DNA of 57,780 nt from the NCBI GenBank assembly GCA_008931825.1, contig QXVZ01031157.1:1-57780 (forward strand), read 5' to 3'. Shown in pieces: positions 1 through 14,500 of this stretch. The notes beneath the pieces are model-generated. The model searched no databases, was not told the origin of the DNA, and worked only from the letters and a program-made list of their open reading frames with translations. This DNA is from Phallusia fumigata. Its lineage: Eukaryota > Chordata > Ascidiacea > Phlebobranchia > Ascidiidae. The translations under genes and the position numbers were made by a program. How positions within the stretch are numbered: the stretch's first letter is position 1; every line of letters begins with the position of its first letter.

Positions 1-2493
1 AACAGTAAACCAAATCATTGAGATTATTCTCACACCGATCGAAACAACTTCCCGGTGACAGCTGATTTGTTCAGTGGGGCGTGAAGGTGAAGTGAAGCGT
101 GCGATAGTAAACAGACGTGAGGAGTGAAGCGGCAGGCGAAGCGAGTTTTGGGGATTTAATGAAAGTTTGTGCGAAAAAATACGACCAAGATGAGGCATAG
201 TCGCCCGCTCAACCATGAAAATTGGTTTATATCGGTGCGCACTGATTTCCTGCCAGGGATGAAACGTGTTTATATTTTTAGTTTGTGAAAGCATCCTGTT
301 TTGTACATTTAATGTTGTTTTGATTACTGTTGGACATGTGGTAGCTATAAATTGGTAAAAAATCTTTTTGAACATATGTTTGTCAAAGGTATAGTTTAAA
401 GGTATTTTTGCATCATTGGTCAGCTTTCACTTATATTTACCTTGTTGTCAATATTTTTGTTTATAGGTGAAAGACAATTTTAATATTTTTTAGTTATGGC
501 CTAAAAAAATCTTGCTAATGTGTGTAACAAAACCAANTACCTTGTTGTCAATATTTTTGTTTATAGGTGAAAGACAATTTTAATATTTTTTAGTTATGGC
601 CTAAAAAAATCTTGCTAATGTGTGTAACAAAACCAAAAAAGTTATTTTGCCATTGTTACAGCATTACATAAATATTATGTTTCTACATTGTTACAAACTG
701 TATTTTACAGAAATAATATATCTGCTGTTTAAACACAGAACAGTTTATGATAATGTGCATTTAATTTAATAGCCACTTTTACAAGGTAATAATTTTGTTA
801 ATCATACAACAACACAATACAATTTATTGATCTATCAATTTTTAGGACATGGTAAATTTTGTTGACTCTTTTTGTAATTGTCAGTGGCAATAAATTGTTT
901 GATAAGGATACAGCAATTCTGTTTTTTTGTTTGTTTATTTATCAAGTCTTGATTCCATTTGGAACAACCATCATCTCAGCAAAGATTAGAATCGTAACTT
1001 TGTGCCGAAATGATTGGTGTGCTTTAAAACAAATAACATGTCTCCTGAAACATTTGGAATCGTTTGTGAAAAAGTTTTTGTATTTTTTAAAAAACAATCC
1101 AGTCAAAAGTTTATGCCAAACATGTGCACTAAACATCATAGTTTAACTTGTTTCATATTGAATTTGTTTATATTGCATTAGATATAAAAAAATTCAAATA
1201 ATGATAACCACAGCAAAATTGTTATAGCCATGTTTTGCTTTCAAATATTACAACATTGTTCTAAAAAGCAAAACCTAATTAGAAAAAATATGGACGAAAT
1301 TGTTTGTGATTGTAACACACGGCTGCTAATGGAAAAGTTTCACCAAGGATTAGTGTAATGATGGATAACAGATCAATATGTGATGTCACAATGCATAGGG
1401 GAAAAGAGTGGAATCCATCTTTAGTGTCAGAATACGCAAAATTGTCCAAGCTCGTTTATTGAAGGGGTGATGGTTGTAATGTATAAATTATGCAAGCTTT
1501 GTAAATTGAGCCTCCTATGTTAAAATTTTGGATGAATTGCAACGTTGCCTGAATGCATTTGAAAGTGATGAAAATGTTTATAATTGCAACAAATGCAAGG
1601 GAAACATCATGTTAATGGTGTGACTAGCAGCTGTGGTTTATTTATAGATATTCTAAATGCAGAATTTATTTTGTTGGTAATTTTCTGAATGGATGGCTTT
1701 GTCACTTCTGGTTAAGGGTCGGACATTTAATGCAAGTCATAGATTGCTGCAAGTTTTAATGAATCCTTTGTGTTGGTGGGTACAACAAATAGTTTTTTCA
1801 GTAATAATTTTTTGCATGTGATATTGAACATTAATTCAGTGTTATTTAGTGTACGTTTAAAGTTGTGTTTGTGTATTTCCTTATCTTGACTACTTTGAAA
1901 TGAAACTTTATCTTTATTTATTAGGTTGTGTCAAAACAATACCTGATTATTGTAAAATTGGAAATATGAAAAAATTCTGCTAAATTTTCAACTGTGGACT
2001 CTCACTATATTCCTTTATGACATGAACTGAACAATACTTGCAAGGTATATTAAACCTAATAATGTTAAAACGCAAGGTTTGGTATGTTGGCTTTGTTTGT
2101 CCAATAATAAAATATTGTATAAAACAACCAGTTTCTTAAACCTATATTGACCAGGAATATAAATCTTGCCAACAAGTAACAGCTGCTTGTGACTCGTTAC
2201 TTTAGTGTAAACAACAATTCAGACACACACTTATGGAAGAGAGAAAAATGCAAAATAAAAAGTAGAAAATGATTGTAGGAAATGAATATTACAGGTTTAC
2301 ATTACAAGTTTTACATGTCAGGAATTTATTATTAATAATTAAAATACCTTATAGGAAGAATATGTACTCATTAAAATTTTAATTTCAAACACATTTAATT
2401 TGTACAATCGAACTAAATTTTCAATTCCCCAAATTTGTTTACAGGTGGATTAATTATACATTAAAGAGTTAATTTTCACTATCACTGTTCCAG
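1..2493 (+). other. Upstream region of the DGK gene, no coding gene seen
   Basis: No convincing coding exon is visible on either strand; open frames are short and AT-rich. It may hold a non-coding first exon of the downstream kinase gene, because the first coding exon begins directly at a splice acceptor (2491-2493). I could not pick out a donor with confidence. It includes an exact 99-base duplication around the n at 537. Confidence 0.5.
438..636. repeat. Tandem 99-base duplication around n 537
   Basis: 438-536 and 538-636 appear identical by eye and are separated by one n. Assembly overlap left unmerged is the simplest explanation. Confidence 0.85.
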
Positions 2494-5400
2494 ATGATGA
2501 TCGTTAAACGCAAGCGTAAAGACAAGAAAATGTCAGATCCGGCAATAGATGTCACCCGGACAGAGGACTGGCAGATTCAATCACCAATTCATCTGCCAAT
2601 CCACTCACAAGAAAACAACACAAACAACAACGGGATTGGTGGAGGGAAAAGAAAGAACTACAAGCGACTTTACAGTGAGGAAGCGAAAACTAGTAAGTTT
2701 GTGTTTTATAATCCTTGATGGGTTAAAGAACCTCAAAATATATTACTTGTACATGTCTGTTGTCAAGTTTTTGCTGTTCTCTCGCCATATGTTTTGCCTT
2801 TGATTTTTGAGTNGTTTTATAATCCTTGATGGGTTAAAGAACCCCAAAATATATTATTTGTACATGTCTGTTATCAAGTTTTTGCTGTTCTCTCACCATA
2901 TGTTTTGCCTTTGATTTTTGAGTTGCCTCTATTAACTGGTTCTACAGTATATAATTGTTGGAACAATGCTATTTTAATACATGGCCAAAAGTAAAAAGGT
3001 CAGGCACAAATGTGGGATTAGAACCATCAACCTCATGTGTTGGCACATTGCAATCGCTGTTGCGAATTGAAACAGCGTGATCAGTTGATTGATGACACCA
3101 CAATTATTTCCTCTTATATCAAATGTGTTGAATGAGATGAAACGATTTAAAAGTTTGCAGCAGTTAGGCTCAGACCTTTTTTTTTAAAGTTTTGTTTTTA
3201 GGCTATGTATTAGGTTAATGGTTTTGGGTGATGTGTACTTGCAATGTTAGGTATATAAAACTTTCTAACATAATTTTTGAAAATGGTTTTGTTGTAAATA
3301 CAAGATTTGATGTTTAACAATTGGTACAAATTTAGAAGCAGGAAAATATACAGTATTATTCACATATTTACAAATAAACAAAGCTATGCCGATAGGCTGC
3401 TAGGGACCAATTCTAGCAATTCATGGTAATCTGTTCTACTTAATAACTTGATGCAACCGTAAACATGTGGTTTAAATGAAATCCATGTCTTCAGGCAATC
3501 GAGGCATCATGTACAAAAAAAGGCAAAAATTGCAACTGTACAATCTGTGCTTACAACTTATTTGCTGGCTTAAACTCTCAATGTTAAATTGCTGGTGGAT
3601 GACCCAGTACTTTCATATTGCTAATTACAGACATTTTTCTTGTTTTATGTCAAGGATTTAGTTCACTATCTTTGGATATTCTCTTAAGTTTTGATTTTAT
3701 TGGTTTCAAGGTAACAAGTCTGGATTGCTGAAGAAAACCAAACAAAAAGGTAAGTGACAATGTTTCCATTGTTGGTTTGCTGACAGTTTTCATTTGTATA
3801 TGTTGTGCTGTACAAAAAGTAACAAGGAAAATACAGCAAATGTTGATTAAATGTCTATACTTTACTTTACATAAATCATATAACAGTTCATTTAATACAA
3901 AACTAATGGGTTGTTTGTGGAAATTCTGAAGTGTTTTTTAAGTAAACTACAAAGACCTGCCTTGTAAACATAAAAGCTTCACAGCACTAAGCCCCAAATA
4001 GATTTTACTTAACTGACACAGACTGGATTACTGTCGCAGATTTTACATGAGATTTATTGATTTAAGGATCTCTGGACAGTCTGTCGGACCGATTTAGTCG
4101 CAGTAGTCGAGAAAACTTGGAAAGTTACAGAAAAAGTGAAGATCCAGCAACTTCAAAAGATTTCCATGCTGCAGAAACAGGTGACACTCCACGGGAAATT
4201 ATAGTTTTGTTTAAATCCAAACAAGTTCCCTTTAATATCTCATGTGCATGGTCATTCATTCTGAAAAATTCTTGAAAGAAATTTTTGGAAAGTTTACATA
4301 ATACCAATAGTTAAATAAAAAACATTTTGTTGTTTTATGTTGTGCTGGGAAAGTGATCGGATTAATTTTCTTTGGCAGAATATTTTCAAATATGACTGAT
4401 TGGTTAAAACTTCCTGTAACCAAAATACTTAATCTGCTGCTATAAGTACTTTACCACCAGCACATGTGCCAACTGAAAACCTATTTGTTAAAACTTAGTC
4501 CGGAAATTCTTGACCTAATCCGAGAATCTATTTTTAAAGTTCAAAACCAAGTTTCCATGAGACAATAATAGTTTTCTACAAACCACACTAAAAACGATAC
4601 GAATAATAAATCCAGTTCCTTTTTAAGCAAACAAAAAACAATATTCCACAAGTTCTGTATGGTTGATAGTTTGATTTTTTATTTCAAATTTTTATTTGTT
4701 TATTTTTATTTGTTAAAGCCTAAATGGTTCAATTTTAGTTTGAAAGCAACAAACTAAAAACTGTTTGTGGAATAAAAAGCCAACAGTTGCCGAGATTGTT
4801 TTGATTAACTGTGGCGCTTTACTGTAAACTATGACTAACCACATATCATCCTGCTACCCTGCTATTTATGTGATTTAGGAAATAAATGAACAATGCCAGG
4901 CTTGTCTTGGCACACAGATGTGTAGCTCAGTGTATAGTGTCGATGTTTACTGTGTTTAATTGTCCTGTTGAGTTTAGTGTTTAGAAATATGGAATGCACA
5001 GCACTGTGTTACTGTAAATTTTGTTTTGATTAAACATGGATTAAAAAGGTAAAGTTCAACTTTGTATGTGATTGGAAACAATATTGGAAAATAAATTAGC
5101 AACCTCTGTATAGGTTAAAAATATGCATGTACTTTTTAACACAGATTTGATCATTTCAAGACATGTATTTTCAAGACCCTTTAAACTGTCGCCATTAGAC
5201 TCATAAATAGTATTGTTGTGGTTTGTGAACTTTAATCAACTATTAATCCCAGTTTTGTGATATTTTGCAAACAAACATCACACATCACCAAGGTAAATCA
5301 AATTTAACATTTCACATTCACGGTTTCAATCTTTGTTTACCTTCACAGTTTTGAGACTGTTGGGCTTTTCCCGAAGTAACAGATGGCGCGAATTGATTTT

Positions 5401-5557
5401 TGTGGGAGGGGGGGCGTTTTGCATAAAACATCCTGAATGTTTCATTAATTCCCGTGTATTATGTAGTTAATACCGACGACGTGAGATTACCAGCGGAATA
5501 TCCAACCAGCGACCAATTAACTGAACGTCGAACCTCTGCACATCGGGTTTCATACAG
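2494..5557 (+). CDS. DGKZ: DGK exons 1-4: N-terminal basic and Ser-rich region
   Basis: Exons 2494-2692, 3711-3749, 4067-4180 and 5467-5557 join in a continuous frame of about 147 residues. It starts [12 protein letters not shown], passes [13 protein letters not shown], which resembles the KSGL segment of vertebrate DGK zeta/iota, and continues with a Ser/Arg/Glu-rich stretch ([20 protein letters not shown]). The first ATG follows a splice acceptor (gttccag) directly, so the 5' UTR comes from an upstream exon or a trans-spliced leader. A second in-frame Met lies 12 residues in. The last exon ends with two bases of a codon (phase 2). Function of this part in the family: localisation; no fold is apparent. 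Confidence 0.78.
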
Positions 5558-8500
5558 GTAAGTTCCATGTTTGCAACACACAGATTTCGAATAAAGTTTA
5601 GTTCTTTTTGTGGGTTTGTGTTGTCACTACGATCTAGCCTATGCTGCGAACGTCTTCAAATCTGCTCAAAATGATACCACAGTATCTGTAGATATATTTG
5701 TTTCCACAATCACCATCACATTTATCTGTATTTTGACCACCTTGTCGTTTTACCTTAAAATTTCCACAAGCAAATGCCATTCACCTTTTTTAAAACAGGC
5801 AGAGGAAATTAACAGAATTTATCAGTTTTTTTCCCACTTTGATTTTTATTTTTTTTTTGGTTACGGCAACTCAATACACGTTTTAATCTAAATTTCCCAA
5901 ATGACGCTGCTTCATTTGAAAAGGAAGCAGAGCTCCTACGTCATGTCGCCCGAAATTTGGGGATGAAAACAGTTGTGACGTCATATAGAGCTAATAGAAC
6001 GAATATTGTGACGTGTATTTGAGTTTTGTTTACAATATTTCCATCAATAATTTACACGGTTTGGGCCGATTCGATTTTCCCTGTTGCTCACTTTGTTGAA
6101 AAACTGAAACTTGTCGAATCATGTTGGATCGGACAACGGTATTTGCGCCTACGCTTGATGCGGGTTCGTGGGCGAGCCTTGTGCTGTCAACCATGACAGC
6201 TGTTGTGGAAATGATTTTTTACCGATTGAAGCTTGCTTTCAAAAGACATTTTTACGTTACGATTTACAAAACAAAGCTCGCTGGGAAACTGCTTTGCGCG
6301 CAAGTCAAGTTATTAAACCAATAAAAACTTACTTTTCCTTCAAACAAATTCCAGTTTGAATGACCTCTAATTGTCACCGGGTTTTGCGCGCGCAACCGCA
6401 CACGTATTTAAATCTTTGTGTGACGTCATCCTGTCAATCAAGCTTATTTTTTGGACAATGGTCGAGAAATAACAGTCGTTTCCCGGATGTGTGGTGCCCT
6501 ACATTGTAACCAGGTTATGACGCCTAACTACTTCATAGTAAGTTGACATGCTGTTAGGACCCAAACTTAAATCTTTGATGTTGAATTTAAATTCCCCAAA
6601 TTGTGTTTTGTGTTGTTGGTTACACTTTGTATTTCGTGCTAAGCCATTCAGTTCTTGCTGAACTTAAAGCTGCTTTAAAATAGATGAGCTATTGAACAGC
6701 AGTTGTTGGTACCGTTTGTAGTTATTCTGGGAACAAATATTTCTAATAATTCCAACAGGGCTTTGTTTAGAATGTAGAACCCTTAAAGTCAGCCCATGCA
6801 AATAACCGAATGACGACTGGACTGGTACCGCAAAATTTTCCCTAATAAAGTGGATTTTTGATCTTGTTTGTGTCAAAAAACCTTTTTTCACCTAATCCCT
6901 GGCTGAACGGCAATTAAGATCGCGGTTTCATTGTAACTTGCTCCGTGGAATTTCAGCNAGGGCTTTGTTTGGAATGTAGAACCCTTAAAGTCAACCCATG
7001 CAAATAGCCGAATAACGACTGGACTGGTACCGCAAAATTTTCCCTAATAAACTGGATTTTTGATCTTGTTTGTGTCAAAAAAACTTTTTTCACCTAATCC
7101 TTGGCTGAACGGCAATTAACCTACCTTTTCGCGATTTCATTGTAACTTGCTCCGTGGAATTTCAGCCACACAGAAGACGATTGTGGTAACAACCAATAAA
7201 TCTAGTTGTTTTAAACCACACACAGCCCAACATTTTATTCATCTCCTCGCTATTTTGATTGCGGTTACTTGAAACCTCGTTGTAAAATGTTATCACATCC
7301 TTGCATTATATTCACCCACATTCAAGCAATAGAATGTGAATTTTATGTTTCCCAGTAAACTTAACGATCCCTCATTCGAAATGGAAGTCACTTTCTGTGT
7401 ACGTTGTGACGTTCGCCTAATGTCAACACCAGCCAAGTAAAAGTTGGCGAAATATTTTTAGATCCAAGTGAATTGTCGCAACAGAAATTCGTAGACCAAA
7501 ATCGACATCTTGTTGTTTCTAAAAACTTTTCAATTGTTTGAAACTACAGAAATGGAACTCCATGACTCAATTGTTGTTCCGCCATTCATATATCGTATGA
7601 CGTTCCCCTCACATGCGCGCGTTCTTCCATTGTTGAAACACTGTGACGTCATAAGGGCCTCTGTTCGTCGCGATTCGGTTTACAAGCAAAAACGAAATCT
7701 GGAACACTCGATAAGAATGCGAGAATAAAAGAAAAATCTAATTAAAGATCGTCGATGGGAATTTATTGAAACGGCGCGGCAGGGACGCCTTACATGAAAG
7801 TGATTCTAAATTTATTGGTAAATTAGAAAAACAAACCAAATTAGGATTGAATATTTCAGTGTCGTTTCTGTGAGCGGAATGTGCGAGCTATTTTGTGGTT
7901 GTGAAATCCGATAGCTGCGTTTTGTGAGATCGTATCTTTGTGTGCAAAATATTTGCTCCCTCGATAAAATGATGTTTACAGCAACCCAAGCCACGACATT
8001 TCTGCAAAACCAAGAATAATTGTCAACCTAAGATTCTCCCATGTGTCTACTGTTCTCTGTAAATCGATGCATCGCCAATATTGAGCTGTTCGACAATTTG
8101 TTTAATTAGCAAACAAACCAATGAGTTGACTTTGAACTTTACGAACTGACAATCAGTTGCAAACACGTGTGAGTTAGAGCTTGATGATTCCCAGAGGTTG
8201 TTAAATTGTTTGAATAATCAAGGTCCCTGATATTATTTGCACACAGCGATGACATCACACATTTACAACGGTTCATTAACCGCCGGATGAGACTTGAAGC
8301 ATCAAGTAAAACAATGTTATGCTCTTTTTAATGAATTTGTTCAAAATGTACGACTCTTCAACTTATGTTTTAATAGTTGACCATTTGCTGTTTGCATGCC
8401 ACAGTGACAATTGCCCGGTGAACATTTACCTGTTTTGTCGATGCCTTCCGGACCCAACAGTTCATCAGCAGGTTGAACCTGATGCACCAACCACTTTCGG

Positions 8501-11500
8501 TTTGTTCACCTCACAACAGGTTTCAAATATCCAACTCTAAAACAATTCGCTTCGCCGGAAAATAACCTGATGTTCCCATAGAGTCTTGTGGGAACTCAAT
8601 TTCTGTGGGAAACGTGACTGTTCAAAGCCGCAAAGTGTGCACTGAAAAACATCAATAAAAAAGGACAGTTTGTATAAATTTACAAATTAAAATCATGCAG
8701 AAGTTTTCCAAAACGTTTGGTGCTCAAAAAGAATTTTGTGTTTTGTCGGTAACTGTCTTTGTTAGCGCCAGGGGCCTTCAGTTTACATAGCGTGCCATAG
8801 ATAACAATAACCTGTACGTTTTTACACAAACGCAGCAATATTAATATTGTGCTCTTTTGCGCTTACGGTGTTTGGATATTGCTACTTTGTACGCGTCGCT
8901 AGTGGGCAGTGATGAGTGCTTGTGATGCGATTTTCATGGCAGGGTGTCGACAAGCAATCAATATTTCAGCGCTGTATTTACTCACACCTGATCGATATTT
9001 CTTCATTGTTGCGCATCAATTGGTCCCTGTGTGACGACATAGAGTGTATTGTTGCTGTTAATGAGACGTATTGAGGAGNGAACCTGATGCACCAACCACT
9101 TTCGGTTTGTTCACCTCACAACAGGTTTCAAATATCCAACTCTAAAACAATTCGCTTCGCTGGAAAATAACCTGATGTTTCCATAGAGTCTTGTGGTAAC
9201 ACAATTTCTGTGGGAAACGTGACTGTTCAAAGCCGCAAAGTGTGCACTGAAAAACATCAATAAAAAAGGACAGTTTGTATAATTTTACAAATTCAAATCA
9301 TGCAGAAGTTTTCCAAAACGTTTGGTGCTCAAAAAGAATTTTGTGTTTTGTCGGTAACTGTCTTTGTTAGCGCCAGGGGCCTTCAGTTTACATAGCGTGC
9401 CATAGGTAACAATAACCTGTACGTTTTTACATAAACGCAGCAATATTAATATTGTGCTCTTTTGCGCTTACGGTGTTTGGATATTGCTACTTTGTACGCG
9501 TCGCTAGTGGGCAGTGATGAGTGCTTGTGATGCGATTTTCATGGCAGGGTGTTGAGCAATCAATATTTCAGCGCTGTATTTACTCACACCTGATCGATAT
9601 TTCTTCATTGTTGCGCATCAATTGGTCCCTGTGTGACGACATAGAGTGTATTGTTGCTGTTAATGAGACGTATTGAGGAGCATGTTTAACTGGAAATAGA
9701 TGGGACGAAACCCGCTAAGGTGGTCGAGGTGTTTGGAGGTTTAATGTAGCAGCTTGTATTTTCACATAAACCGAGTTCGTTCAGTTCGTTCAACCCGATG
9801 TTGCAGATCGTTGGTTTATATTTGTGGTTATCAAAGCCGGTTCCTCAACTAACTTTGTTCAGTCAACCGCAGCGTTGATTTTGAAGACTGTGCAATGTAA
9901 AAAAAAGTTTTTCTAAAAAATAGAAATTTTTATGCTTGCTTAGGATTGTGTGTAGAGGTATATTGTTACAAGCGAACTTTCATATATTTTAGTTTTTTGC
10001 GACAAAACTGGTTAAAGTTAGTTCTAGAATGCTCTGTGTACGAACAATGCCGATCTTGTAAACACCATTGTACACGTCTGTACCAAAGCGTCATATCAAT
10101 GACTTTTCGATTGTTTTTGTCACAGGAAACGAAAGGCACAACAAAATTATGACGAACCCTTGTTATGAACACAGGCAATCTAACTAACTAGTGTTTTTGT
10201 TCAAGGGTTTTATTCAGTTTAGAACATAGTTATCATTAGTTAGCCATCTCAGAACTGCGTATCAGGCATTTGCTCATTTAGTTAGTTACAAAACTTGTTT
10301 GAGATTTCAGTGTGTTAACTTTGCAAGTGTGCAAAAACTTAAAAGCACAAGGACTTAAATCCGTTTTGATTGTTTGATAACAAGAAATTGCTCAGATATT
10401 TGTCCAACATCTGTGTGCGTCTGGATATGTTTGCTGTCAATGATTCAAAGTGAAAAATGCAACATTATGTAGGGAAAATTTTGCAACATTTTAACATGGT
10501 TTCTGCTGACTTTGCCCCCTCAAAAGAAACTTGGTGGTTGTTTGGAAACTGAAGTTGCACAAATGCCCCTTTGTTCAAAATCTTCCAACTTAGGAGGCTT
10601 TTACAAAAGTTTAGTAGAAAGGTGTTGTGGTTTTTTGTTGCATTAAAAGGTCGTGGAGGCCGGAAACTTGTAACGCGAGAATCTTGTTGACTTGTGTGAA
10701 CTATTTCCAGGCACGATCTGACCTTTCAATTTGTTTTTTCGGCATTTGAAAACAATTGCTGGCAATTTTCGTGAGTGCGCTCACTACATATTAATGTCAC
10801 GAAATATTTTTCGCCGAAAACTACTTCCAACGCCTCAATTTACTTCTCATGAAGATTATCGCAAGCTTTGTGTCTTGTTCCGCGTTCCAATACACGATTT
10901 AATTGAAAGCTTAATCTGAAACTCGTTCGCCAGGGAGCTTATGTTAAGAGTAATTTTGTCGAAATCGTTGCTGTTGTTATCAGCAAAATGCGCGTTTTAT
11001 CGCAACTGCAGCAAGTATTGCATGATCACAGATAAACTGATAAAAATACCTCATATCTCTATGTAAGTCGTCGGTCTCAGTGATTGGAGTTGGAAGGTAT
11101 ACAAGGCGGACATCAACGGGCAGGTTAAGCTGTTGTTAATGTTTTTATCCATTGGTATATTCGGTCAAAAGCTCAAGGATTAGTCAGAAATATACATGAT
11201 CAATGAAAAGTAACCAAGCGGTCGCTGTGAATAATGGAAGTTTGCAAATGAAGTTGTTTATTAGAAATACATCGATTTGCGCGTGCAGCATTAGTTTTGT
11301 TAATATTGTAGAACATAGTTGCAACATACGGCCATAGTACTAATTTATTTTGCCCACTTAGTATTCTTGAAACAAGGTTTGTGACGTCATTATTGGCGTT
11401 TTTAATTTCATATTACGTCATAATGCTGCTAAATTTGGAATGCTAGCGGTGGCACCCCCTTCCACTGTTGCGTCATAGTGGTTGGAAATAATATTTCTTC

Positions 11501-14500
11501 AAAATTGTTTGTGTATTATAAGAATGACTGACCCACAGGTTATTGCAAAAAATTTAAACGACGTATTAATTTAGTGACGATCTAGCACAACGTTTTAAGC
11601 GAAATATAGCGGAATCGCTTTCCATATTCGTAACCTTTACATGTGGCCCATCATTATGCGCCCCGACACAGTTAAAAGGTTCAATTTCCTTCCAATAAAT
11701 TTAACACTAGTTAGTCATTAGCATTTAAAGGTCAGTTATCATTCGTACAACTAAGGTATTATTTGGTTGTAAACTATATAAAGTGACGAAAAAAGCATTT
11801 TTTGAAATTATTTTTACTTTTTTGCCCGCTTTAACACTCAGCCTAATATTCTCTATTCGCCTCAGCAACGTGGCCATTTGTAGCCAAAAAATCGATCAAA
11901 TCCAAACGAACACATCGGCTATGGTGTGTTGCCATACACAGTTTGATGCCTGCTTCCTTTCTCCGGTCGCCCATGTTGAAATATGACCTGTTGCCTGGCA
12001 CAATCATGTTAATAACTAAAACTGAGTCCGACTGTTAATAGGAGCCTCTGGTCGAACGTAACAGTAGCGTTTGTTGGACGTTTGACGCGTTATAAGTTAT
12101 AAACTTCAGCCAGCTATCAGGCGATGTGTTTAAAGTTAACTTTTGTGAATTTTGTTGAATTTTGCAAGACGTTTAACGTGGTTGACTACATGAAGCTAGT
12201 CAGGAAGCCAGTTACGAATGTTACGCTGAATATTTTAACAATCCCATTTCAGCAAGTGATGTAACAGCGTTACATAACAGACTACCCAGAACAGTATTGG
12301 CTCCAAAATATCAGCTTAAGTAAACAATGAACCCTCAAAAATCTTCTCCAAACACACAAAACCGATATATTTGCTCTACCTGTGTGAGCGCATAAGTACT
12401 GTGTATGACGTCACAAGACAAGTGCAGGCGATACGAGGGGTGATAAGGAAGTAGCTTGGTGGTTTCAAACATGCTGTTGGCAAGGGATAGTTTGTTGTGG
12501 TTTGAAACGTAGCCCATTATGAAAGCAGGGATCTTGATAACGCAGACTATTGAAGATTTGTTAAGTTAAGAAGAGTTTTGTCATTTTTCCTTATAATACC
12601 AACTGTAAATTTGTAGCAAGTTGATGTTAAATTCAAGAACAAGAAAAGTTTGTAAAACACTGTTTTACACACAAGCACTGGTTTGTATCTTCTTTTTGGG
12701 ACTCTTTATACCCGTTAATTGTGTACCTCAGAAAGCTATTAGTGAGTTAGTTTCAAATCATTCCCTGTTATGATAGACTTCAGCTATGGTTAACTTTCGA
12801 TAGCCATTGTCTAAATCCGATCATTGTGTTATACCCGTTTCGGTAACTACCCGATTGATCAGCATGAAGGAAATATAAGGCTAGTGTGTAGATTATGCTC
12901 TGCTGGCAACTTAGTGTGTTTTTTGCAAAGAAACCTTGTTGTAGGGTGAATTTTTCTTTCAGTCAAGTTCCCGCACCTGGATTAGTTGTGACGTAACAAT
13001 GCGCTTGATAACCATCTGTTCAATCTTGTTGTAATCACGTTGTTAGGTTTTTGTGAAAGTTTGACATCAGAACTTAAGATGTGCCCCTAAGTTTTGTGAG
13101 TGGGTTCTGAAATAAAATTTTAGGGTTCGTTTTCACACCGACAAATGCAAAGCATGTAATAAAACAGACCATCGTTTAGCTTAAAACAAGCGGCTTCTCT
13201 CTTTCCTGCAGCCGTATTTTCCCATTTTCAGTTCACCGCAGTTCATTGTCGTTGCAAATGTCATCAAACCCTTTTCCAAGCGAATTGTTGAAAGCCGGAT
13301 AGATCACCAGCAAACCCGACCTGTCAATCAAACCGCGCTTGTTGCAGGGACAGCCATGATTAGCATTGGTGAATTAGACAATGTTGTAGCGATGTTACGG
13401 GTGCTATGCTGTGATTAGCAATAGTTTGGCATTATCTCTGCCTGATGTGATCTCAACATACGTAACAATGTAACGCACTGCATGACGTAATAAAATGTGT
13501 CTTTGTCAGTTTGTGACGTCACAACGATAAACGATATTTAAATGTGTAATTGTAAAATCGGATTATTTGCAAACCGGAGATATCTGTGAAAACATGTTTG
13601 GCTTCCAACCAGTGCACGTCACCAGTGTGCTGATCACGTACCCTGCCCCTTGCGTCATGTCACCAAGTGCTGCTGCTTGTGTCCTGTGCAAACATGCGCA
13701 TGTTAACCCTATCACAAGTTGAGATATTTCTACACTGGTCAGTTAGGAAGTCCAGCCAGGTGACAGTTTGTGAAGTGAGGTCTTGCTACATCAGTAGATG
13801 CGTGATATCTTGCACACTGCACTAGTTTGTCAAGTATCAATGCTTTGTGTTGTAAGTAGGTAAACTCGTGTGCACCAAAGCCTGTTCCGAGCCTGCTTTG
13901 TGACGCCAACCGTGTCAATAAATGATATAAACGGCAGTAGATATGTTTGCTAGCACACTTAAAGTGAGGTTATGAACAAGATAGACATCGGGCATTCCGT
14001 AAAAGGAAAGTGTTTAACCATTGCCTGAAATGCTTTAATCTGACTTTTACGGCTTGTAGCTGTTGAACACAGATTTTACAAACGATTCAAGGATTTTTTA
14101 TTGGTTTTGTTTGTGACTGCTTTTAAACATTTTGTCAAGGTTGAATGCACAATATTCGCTCGTAACCCTCTTGAAAAAACGAATTTTAACTGCGCTTCAG
14201 TTTGTGAACAGGAATTTGTTGAAAATCTTCTCAGATTTTAACTACCACCCGGTTGACAATTACAGGCTTACGTGATAATTGCTATGCTTATTCATTGACA
14301 CTTATACGTGTACCATACCGGTGTCCCAGTTACGAAACCAGTAATTTGACCGAACCGTTACCGGATTAAAACCAAAACTGCGTGGTGACTTAAACTTCGC
14401 TTCTAACCAGTGAAGATTCTCAAGTAATTTTCAACTTGCAACGTTTTATTTCTAACTGTAAAAAAGCAGCAAACCCGGAATAAAAGCAGATTTAGAAAAC

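Noticed and set aside
9946-10152. Cys/His-rich open frame in the DGK intron as the missing C1a half
   Set aside because: Cys and His spacing does not match C1, there is no Trp after the His, and no acceptor/donor phase fits.
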